From the NCBI GenBank assembly GCA_038373885.1, contig JAWZYV010014411.1, positions 1-64,000 on the forward strand: a stretch of DNA of 64,000 nucleotides, given 5' to 3'. This document shows, in pieces, positions 56,651 to 64,000 of this stretch (the first letter of the stretch is position 1; every line of letters begins with the position of its first letter). Origin of the DNA: Cheiracanthium punctorium. Its lineage: Eukaryota; Arthropoda; Arachnida; Araneae; Cheiracanthiidae. Position numbers and translations under genes: made by a program. The notes below the pieces were generated by a model. It did no database searches. It worked only from the letters and a program-made list of their open reading frames with translations, and was not told the DNA's origin.

Positions 56651-56826
56651 ATGGCCTCAAGAAAGCGGTCATTGAATCGTAATGTAGGTGATTATTTTAT
56701 GAAAATTCCAAAAACTGATAATTTGTCTAGTGAGAGTGAAAGCGGAAATCATCAGGAAGAAATCATAAATGCCCAGCCCCAGAACAAGCTATTTCAAGGA
56801 GAACAGCACTCACAAAATACAGGGTG
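56651..56826 (+). pseudogene. hAT transposase N-terminus, cut by a MITE
   Basis: ATG 56651 opens MASRKRSLNRNVGDYFMKIP, a basic start with a D-Y-F/F-F-like motif as found at the N-terminus of hAT (TTF/MYM-like) transposases, then a serine/glutamate-rich linker. The frame ends in sequence belonging to the MITE at 56820. Nothing recognisable of the catalytic part follows after 57257. This is probably the last trace of the transposase of the surrounding 5.4 kb hAT. Confidence 0.45.
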
Positions 56827-57257
56827 AATCTAAACTCTTGGGCAAAACTTTAAGGGGTGATAGGGCACACAATGAGGAATAATAATCACATAGCAATCTG
56901 GGGTGAAACGCAGTTTTAACTTACCCGGTAATAATCACTTTTGGAAAAGCATTGAAGTGTCCGTCTAATTTCTTAACCAAGTTTCATAAGCAATAGGCTC
57001 GTCTCCGAAAATTTCATCCATGAAATAAAATAAACTTTTTAAACTATCCATTTTAGTCTTCTGTTTTGAGAAAAATACATTAGTTTCTGACGAACAATGG
57101 TCGGCAAGTGACTGTTGTTTCAGCACTTTTTCCGAAGTGATTATTAACAGCTATACGAAGACGACGTTGCCGACCCCACATTGCTATGTGATTCTGATTC
57201 CTTATTATGTGCCCTATCATCCTTTAAAGTTTTGCCCAAGAGTTTAGATTCACCCTG
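56820..57257. mobile_element. Tc1/mariner-type MITE with ~85-145 bp inverted repeats
   Basis: 438 bp. The ends begin CAGGGTGAATCTAAACTCTT and continue GGGCAAAACTTTAA, GATAGGGCACA and ATCACATAGCAAT on both arms. The similarity resumes at TAATAATCACTT. It is flanked by TA on both sides and has no coding capacity. It interrupts the hAT transposase start. Confidence 0.93.
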
Positions 57258-57635
57258 TATACATGCATCACTAACAGGCAGTTTGTAAAGAGGTGCATTA
57301 TTAGAAAGAATACAATGATATCGCTATGGAAAAAAGAGGTATGATTTAAATTAATTTTTTCAGACATTGTTTTTCCTATGAAGTGCAAGTCCTAGCAGGT
57401 TCGAGTATTTTATTTTATCGGAAATTCGCACATCTTTCTCGAAATTCGATTACGTAATGCTATATGTAGGTTGAAAAATGAAATATACAGGCGACATGTA
57501 AAAAATCGTGCCAAATGTCGCCAAGCTTCGATAACCAGGTCCTCTGAGAGAAATTTTATAAGGCGGGACTAAAGTCTTCCCGGCCCCTTTCGTAAAGCAC
57601 AAAAGTTTCGAAAAAACAGGAGGGACAGAAGGGAT

Positions 57636-57658
57636 TTTTTTTTTTTTTTTTTTTTTTT
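57636..57658. repeat. Poly(T) tract
   Basis: 23 uninterrupted T within an otherwise featureless 57260-57830 segment of the hAT element. Confidence 0.9.
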
Positions 57659-57831
57659 GTAAAACTGCTCTTTTAATGATTTTCATACAAAATGCTAAAA
57701 GGAAAGAGAGTGGGAGGGAAGTTTGTCTGATATGTAATGATACTTTTAATTCATGTTCGAAGATTGAAAAAAATACTAATATTTAAATGGTAAAATTAAC
57801 ATTTCTGCCATCTAAATCATTCTAGAATTAT

Positions 57832-58352
57832 CCCAGATAGCACAGTTGTTCATTTTATATCCATTTCTGATCCATCTCGCCCATATAACGTCCATGTCTA
57901 TAGATAGACATCCAGAAGACAATATTTATGGACATAATCTGGAAAATCCAGAAACTGTCCATGAATAGACCAAAATTAGACATTTAATTTCCAGAGTAAG
58001 TCTTTTTTATAGACGTGTCCCAGATAATCCATAGTACGTTAGTGAAATGGCAAGAAGCATGGATGGAGATGTCCAAGACTTGACCTAAGTAGGTCCATAT
58101 ATAGACGTTGATGTCCAAGACTTGCCCATACTAAGTCCATACGTGGACTTAGTATGGGCAAGTCTTGTATACGTAAGCACGTCCATAATTATGTCTATAT
58201 AGATGTCTATAAGATTTCATATGGGCGACCTATAGTGCCATATTGATCTAAAAGAGACGAGAATCCGACGAATCGTGGATGTTTAATGGACATGTCAACT
58301 TGTCTATATGACGTCTTCTGGGAGGGTTCTGGACAAGTTTGTGCTATCTGGG
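57832..58352. mobile_element. CCCAGATAGCACA element with GTCCATA/GGACAT words
   Basis: 521 bp with inverted ends CCCAGATAGCACAGTTGT and CCCAGATAGCACAAACTTG, flanked by AT on both sides. The interior is filled with ATAGACGT, TCCATA and GGACAT words, including an internal inverted repeat (ACTTGCCCATACTAAGTCC and its complement) near 58120-58165. CCCAG group member. No coding capacity. Confidence 0.85.
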
Positions 58353-58575
58353 ATGTATTCGAAATTTAGTCTATTTAAAAAAAAGATTTTAATTAAAGAC
58401 CTATAAATGAAATTCTTAACACACTCTGAAAAATTTACGGACGCACTTTAGCTGAACACGGGCCCCGGGGTGGCGCCCCCCCCCCCTCTCGTAGGGCCTG
58501 TGGATAACTGTGCCCAAATTATTGAATACCCAGTAAGTTAGCCCCCCCCTTTACCCAATCCTAGATCCGCCACTG

Positions 58576-59137
58576 CCGTTCCATGTTCTCCTAAGTAAAT
58601 ATCCTAGCCTAACAGACGTGTCATCAACGCTCAAGACTCCTAAACATGAAGTAAAACATGTAATTGAAACCAAAGGTCCACCGGTGTTTGCCAAGCCAAA
58701 GAGGCTGCCGCCGGATAAACCGGATAAACTTAAGGTCGCGAGGCAAGAGTTCCAATTTATTGTAAATGCATGGATTTGTAGACCGTCAAGTAGCAGTTGG
58801 GCCAGCCCCACTACATATGGTTCCAAAATCTAATGGTGACTGGCGTCCCTGCGGGGATTATAGAGCTTTAAATGCAGCCACGATGCGATACCTGATCGTT
58901 ACCCCGAACCACATATACAGGACTGTGTGCAAGTGTTATATGGGAAGTCTATATTTTCAACTATAGATCTTGCCAGAGCATATCACCAGATTCCTGTACG
59001 TCCAGAAGACGTTCACAAAACGGCAGTAACCACTTCGTTTGGATTATTTGAATTTTGTTCATGCCTTTCGGTTTGGCTAATGCGGAGTCCACGTTTCAGC
59101 GATTCATACATAAGGTGTTACATGGTTTTGACTTTTG
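58576..59137 (+). pseudogene. Ty3/gypsy reverse transcriptase, N-terminal two thirds
   Basis: After the duplicated CCGTTCCA the pol frame resumes: HEVKHVIETKGPPVFAKPKR (conserved entry to RT), then across frameshifts [36 protein letters not shown] and [11 protein letters not shown]. At least three frame changes occur between 58760 and 59080. The next insertion cuts it just before the catalytic loop. Endogenous and degenerate; described only. Confidence 0.85.
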
Positions 59138-60590
59138 GGGGATAATACCGTAAGCGGGTGTCCATCGCCAAGGGAAATGCGTCGCCAAAGCTTACTATTT
59201 GTAGTAAACAGTCCTGGCAGCGTTGCCAATCGAGATTAGCTATTCGGCCACCCGTCCGGCGGAGTTGTGTTGTTTTATGATGTCATGAGAAACTATACTG
59301 TTGGAAGGAATTATGTGATTGGTTGAACGAATTTCAAGGAGTTTAACTGGCAAAATAACTGAATTTGAATTCGCCGGGAAGGAAGTCGTGTCGTGTCGTC
59401 TGCTGAAGTTTTGTATTTTATAATGGTTATTTTTGAAAAATGTAATTTTTGCTTGGTTTTATAATAAATGTAGGTAATTTGTGTAAAGCTGTAATGATAT
59501 CGGTTCGTTTATACGCTGAGTTGTTTCTTTATCAAGTCAATTTCGACAAACATTTGAAAATGTTGCGACTGTGTTGAGCTATAGTTGTTATGCTTATTTG
59601 AATGCTTCTGATGGATTTATTTTGAGATGAACGCACGTTGTTCATGAATAAAATTTAAGGTATGTGGTGCTTTTATTTATTTAAATGTTTATTCCTTGCT
59701 TTACGGTACACCAGTGTATAGTTGAGAATATTTATGGTCTTATGTTTTCATAATTATGTAAGGTTTTCAGTATGTTATGTTATTTTTTTTGTGAATTGGG
59801 ATGAAAAAGTAAAAATTTTTAAGGTTTTAAGAGGGATGGTTAATTTTATTTGTGATATGCATTTGCTCCTGATTTACAGAATTCCCGTACAATTTCTAGG
59901 TTTAATATGAATAAATATGTAAGCATTTTTGAGTTGTTTGAGATCAGATTTGATTCTAGTGTGATTAATAGTGTAAATGTTGTGTGTTTTGAAGGTATTA
60001 AATTGCAAAAAGCACGTGAGGGAGGAAGTAGTTCGTTTATCATAGTAGTTTTATGTTATTTATAAAGAGTGTTTTTAACGTTATGAAAATATTTGCAGTA
60101 TATTTTTCTTGAAATCACGTGCACTATTCACGTTAAATATGATTCAATATATGTATTTTTGAGTTGTTTGTGGGGAGTTGTGTGTGTGTGTGTGGGGGGG
60201 GGGGTAGTTGGTTTATTTGATGTTTTTCTATTAATTTAAAATTGTTATTTTAACGTTTTAAGGGAAATTTTGCTGTATAATTATGTGCAGAAACTTATTT
60301 TGGCATTTTGTATATGATTAAGGTTATGGTTTATTTATTTTTTGACGTACCCATAGTCCAGAGGTAGTGCTTTGTTTATGTGATTTTTGTTCATAATTGC
60401 ATTTGAAATATGTCTAAAAATGTTTTTATGTGTTTAGATAGTGTGTTATAGTTTGGGGTTCATTTTGTTAGTTATGTGTCAACGTATGTTTATGTTTTGT
60501 TTGGCGCTCAAAAAAAGTCGCCAAGGTTAAACGCTGGCGACAAAAAAAAATTCGCCAACTCAACCGACACCCGCTTACGGTATTATTCCC
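59138..60590. mobile_element. 1.45 kb element with GGGATAATACCGTAAGCGGG ends
   Basis: Inverted ends GGGGATAATACCGTAAGCGG and (reverse complement) GGGAATAATACCGTAAGCGG, both followed by GTGTC. The perfect 8-bp duplication GACTTTTG lies at 59130-59137 and 60591-60598, inside the RT coding line. Subterminal CGCCAA and GGCGAC words occur on both sides. The interior is AT-rich with no transposase. GG ends plus an 8-bp duplication could fit Merlin- or P-like transposons; I do not assign it. Confidence 0.9.
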
Positions 60591-60630
60591 GACTTTTGTA
60601 TTCCCTATTTTGATGACGTTTTAGTCGCCT
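60591..60630 (+). pseudogene. Ty3/gypsy RT catalytic-loop fragment
   Basis: A 40-base island between two insertions encodes PYFDDVLVA, containing the YxDD catalytic motif of reverse transcriptase. The upstream piece ends at 59137 and the downstream piece resumes at 63791. Confidence 0.85.
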
Positions 60631-61033
60631 CCCAGCAAACACACAACTGCCCGCAAAATGACGGCCGGGTACCCGTCGTGCTGGCGAAGTGCCGTATACC
60701 GGGAGCAAGATAGATTGCCATCGTCTGGAAGTCACTGGAGTACCAGTGCCTGAAAAGTGCATATGCGCCGGTACATAACTAGTAACGGCGAACTGCCATG
60801 TGTCTGTGACATGCACAAAAAAGTTAACGGCGTGGTACTGCTTAAAATGTACCGGACCAGCACTATTTGGCAGTAATGGGCCTGTATATATTTCGTAGTG
60901 TTGGCATAAAATTTCGTTATTTTAATTAAATAATATTGTCTCACATTCATACGGTGTAGAAGTGTTAGGGGATATAAGTTCCGGGCACCCAAAGGCAGGG
61001 TCACTGCTAAGATTTTTTTTTTGAGGGGGGGGG

Positions 61034-61283
61034 CAGTGGCGGATCCAGACATTTTTTTGGGGAGGGGCTAAATTTTTTTTAAAAAAAAGCTTATTTCACC
61101 CAATTAAAATGTACTATAATTCAAAATTTTAGTCTAAATCAATGTGCATGCTTTTGGGAGGGGCTAAGTAATAAAATATGATCATTTTAGCATTTTAAAG
61201 TGTATAATAAAGCAGAATGTTACCCTTCAGCAATCTTTTGGGGGGAATGAAGCCCCCTAGCCCCTACCCTGGATCCGCTACTG
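61034..61283. mobile_element. G-rich hAT MITE (CAGTGGCGGATCCAG) in a poly-G run
   Basis: 250 bp with ends CAGTGGCGGATCCAG and (reverse complement) CAGTAGCGGATCCAG. It is flanked by 9 G on the left and 7 G on the right, consistent with an 8-G duplication that slipped. It shares end sequence with the 53143-58575 element. Confidence 0.85.
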
Positions 61284-63360
61284 GGGGGGGATGTAAGGGG
61301 ATAAGTTCATATTGTGCCTTCAAATATTTTAGTACTAAAAACTAAAATAATACAAACGAGTTCAGTATGCTATAAAAATATTTACTACACCGACAGTGTA
61401 ACCTCCACTCTGTATATGACAGTATATAACCCCCCACTGTGTACAGAATTATGAATTTTAATCTTAACATTTTTATAATTTATATTAATATTTTACGATT
61501 TTGCTAAACTTTTCCTGAAAAACATATTTGGAGACTTTTTTCTACGTTAAGCCCCTTTTAAAATCTACCGAATTAGGGTGCAGAAATATGTTAGAGAGTA
61601 TTAGACGAAGACCAGTCAGGGTTTTGCATGAGAGCTCAGCTCCTGTAGTCTTTTTTTCTTCAGAGAATTTTAGATTAAATTAAAATTTTTAACAGCCTAC
61701 ATAATTGCTTCTATTGACATTTTTTTATTCAATTAAATATAGCAGTGGTAAAACAAAAGATAAATATAAATTAGGTAATTAATGCTCAAATTTACAATAA
61801 AACAAATTAGAGCTCCTGCAGCTATTTTGTTAGAAATTCAGCAATGAACCAATATTTACATATTATATTATTTCATTCTGTTTCATTACTCCTGAATCAA
61901 ATGTTCTATTTCGCACCCTTTAACGGCCTCCTTACGGAAAGCAAGAGGTCAAAAATATCTACCCAGGGTCAACTAATATCTCACGGTTGCACGATAAGGC
62001 ACCAAGAATTCGAACTGTTATCGCGGATTTGGCTATATTAATTCAGATTATTTATACAAAGTACAAATGAATTTTTTATGCATTTGAATATTGGCGAGTT
62101 TTACTGTCGATTGAGTGTAACCATTCTTTTTTCTCTTGATGTTTCATTTCGTTTTGCAAATCTTGAAACCTTGGGCGGGAAGCCAGTTATGAAATACGCT
62201 TTTTAGGATAAAGTTTTGGTTGTTTTTGCAGACTTTCGAGAAATTTATTGCTATAGACTAGTGAGATATCTCTATTAGGAGCAATAATAATTATAATAAG
62301 ATTTGCTTCTGCAGTGATATCTTGCTGGTTATGGATACAGAAAGAAGATTTTACGGTTGGATTTAAGTTTTTAAACAGTCAGGAAAATATTACAGGTAAA
62401 TTTTTACTTTTACTGTTTTTAATGTACAATGGACTTTTGCAACTAATTTAAAGATTAGGCGACTTTTTGAACCAAAAAAACGTCATTTTCATACTATTTT
62501 CATGTTTTACCTTACTCCAGCGACTCATTTGAAAATCTGGTGTTGGTTTTTGTCAACTCCCTTTTTTTTTAAAGCTGATACTGAGCTTTCGGAAAACATT
62601 ATAATCTTTTTTTTTTAATCGTGCTATAAAAATAAATGTATTATATGTTCTGTTATATATATATGACGTTTTTTAAATTTATCATTTTATTCAATCCTTC
62701 TTAAATGAAGCTAAATTAAGCATGTTTATTTCTTAACTACAAAATCATTCAAAAATGTTACTACTTTGGGAACTAAAATTGAGAAAATGGCTACTAAACC
62801 GGTGACTTTTTTTAAGTCGGTGATGTTACTAGATACTTATTTGAGTGTATAAAAGTACTTTCCTCCATATTATTTGAATCATGCAGTATACAACAGATAT
62901 AGATACAGAAAATTTCTTTTCAGAATAGCTAAGATTTAAAAAATAATTTGATCTAAACAAAATGTACAAGAAAGCAAAATGTTACCCTAAAGTTATGTGT
63001 GTAATCATAGTACAATTTTATTTATTATTACTTCCTGTAAGATTTTGATTAGTACATACACACACACACATATATATATATCAACCATAAAGTATTATAA
63101 CTCATTTATAAAATCTCTAACTCTGAAATATTGAAATTAAACTGTTTATAAATGATTTTATGTTGGTTCTGAAATGTGTTACCGACTTTCTCACAAAAAA
63201 ATCTTTTGCGACTGCAAATTTGTAAGAAAATTGCAGTTTATGAAAACGGCACACAATTCACTAATGATAGGCGCACATAATTTGCAAACGATTGACCAAC
63301 AGATTTTGCTGTTTTTTATCTTTCATTTATGTTGTTTTTTATCTTTCAAAATGTTACCCT
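61284..63360. other. AT-rich middle of the CCCAGCAAAC element
   Basis: No protein motif. ATGTTACCCTTAAGGAATTTTT at 63349 followed by a G-run and CGAATCCGCTACTG (to 63431) is a second hAT right end related to 61034-61283, with no left partner found. Short CA and TA microsatellites lie at 63059-63081. Confidence 0.35.
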
Positions 63361-63790
63361 TAAGGAATTTTTTTTTTCTGGGTGGGGGTGGGGATTGATG
63401 AATAAGCCCCCTACCCCGAATCCGCTACTGGCTCATATTTTAATTATGGCAGCATTACTGTAAATAAGCACTAATCCCGTACCGTACCATTACCTTGTAG
63501 TCACTGTTAAGGTACCAGGCCAGTGCCTTTATTTTTAATAATAGTCGGCACCCGGCCGTTTCATTTCGGGCATTATAAACTTAATGGGCCAGTGCCTTTA
63601 TTGTGAGTAACGGCCGGCACATGCAGTATGCCAGCAGAGTGCCGTTGCCTTCCCAGGCTTCTGGCAAGGTACTTCTCGGGCGACCACTTTTGGTACGATT
63701 CAGTTACTTTTTGCAGTGCCGGCCGGTACTGGACGTAAAGGCAGAAAGGCACTGGCAAGGTACTCCGCCAGCAGGTGTGTGTTTGCTGGG

Positions 63791-64000
63791 CTCCTCCACT
63801 CAGGATGAACATATGCAGCACTTAAAAGCTGTATTTGAGCGTTTTGCTGAATTTGGCGTACGGATAAATCCCACCAAATGTGTCTTCGGCCAAACTAGTG
63901 TAAAATTCTTAGGCCATAACATATCTTCTAAAGGCATTAGCCCGCTCAAAGACAAGGTTAAAGCAATTCTTGAATTTCCGCGCCCCCAAACAATCAAACA
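63791..64000 (+). pseudogene. Ty3/gypsy reverse transcriptase C-terminal part, runs off the window
   Basis: The frame is open: HMQHLKAVFERFAEFGVRIN, then NPTKCVFGQTSVKFLGHNIS and LKDKVKAILEFPRPQTIK, the thumb/connection of Ty3/gypsy RT leading toward RNase H. It is open to the window edge, so the rest of pol, including integrase and the 3' LTR, should lie to the right. Confidence 0.9.

Larger units (their letters stand above)
53143..58575. mobile_element. 5.4 kb G-rich hAT element inserted in pol
   Basis: Ends CAGAGGCGGATCTACGG and (reverse complement) CAGTGGCGGATCTAGG. It has the perfect 8-bp duplication CCGTTCCA at 53135-53142 and 58576-58583. The pol frame runs on across the two flanks. 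Subterminal G- and C-runs resemble the short G-rich MITEs (CAGTGGCGGATCC group), so this may be a longer relative. It carries a short transposase N-terminus (56651-56826) and nested elements. Confidence 0.9.
60631..63790. mobile_element. 3.2 kb CCCAGCAAACACAC element inserted in RT
   Basis: Inverted ends CCCAGCAAACACACAACTG and CCCAGCAAACACACACCTG. Both inner ends are GC-rich and filled with GTGCCGG, GGCACTGG and AAGGTAC words over about 150-300 bp. The middle is AT-rich with no recognised protein and contains the hAT MITE 61034-61283 plus a further hAT right end near 63431. The flanking pol codons allow at most a very short duplication (CT). CCCAG group member. Confidence 0.85.

Overview
This window looks like intergenic or intronic DNA from an AT-rich, transposon-packed arthropod genome. 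A chelicerate such as a spider is my best guess. The guess rests on the mix of element families: many short hAT elements with long G/C runs next to their ends, a Tc1/mariner relative with a long N-terminal domain, tRNA-derived SINEs, Tigger/pogo, piggyBac-type and Helitron-like pieces, and a Ty3/gypsy element. No sequence search was possible, so the taxon is inference. I find no convincing intact host gene, no rRNA and no functional tRNA gene. Almost every coding trace is a broken transposase or retrotransposon.

Layout. (1) 1-5206: a broken BED-finger hAT transposase, cut in two by a 3.1 kb element whose ends are arrays of GATTACGATTA words. (2) 5207-8486: AT-rich DNA with a long foldback and a poly(T) tract. 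(3) 8487-18891: a Tigger/pogo-like element holding a 9.4 kb hAT element (8573-18005, perfect 8-bp target duplication). That hAT element contains three degenerate copies of a transposase first exon, SINEs, further MITEs and one exon-like open frame of unknown identity. (4) 18935-19955: three small hAT MITEs. (5) 20020-42840: two matching hAT ends with identical 8-bp flanks, 22.8 kb apart. Inside lie a possible 9 kb element with tandem subterminal repeats (21580-30545), a Tigger with a recognisable transposase C-terminus, and a Helitron-like element. The Helitron-like element is split by a 7.6 kb element with CCCAGGTAGCAC ends that carries a three-exon gene model with a THAP-like finger. (6) 42849-47828: sparse remnants, including a mariner-type transposase and a Tc1-like end. 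(7) 47829-64000: one degenerate Ty3/gypsy retrotransposon (probable LTR, primer site, gag, protease, reverse transcriptase) interrupted by at least five later insertions and running off the right edge.

The main biological content is the nesting itself. Because many insertions keep their target duplications, the order of events can be read directly. For example: Helitron-like, then CCCAGG element, then Tigger MITE (38168-38588), then hAT MITE (38263-38515). The item I consider most likely to be under-described is a group of at least four elements that all begin CCCAG and end CTGGG. Each fills its subterminal region with its own short repeated word, and the largest carries the THAP-like gene.
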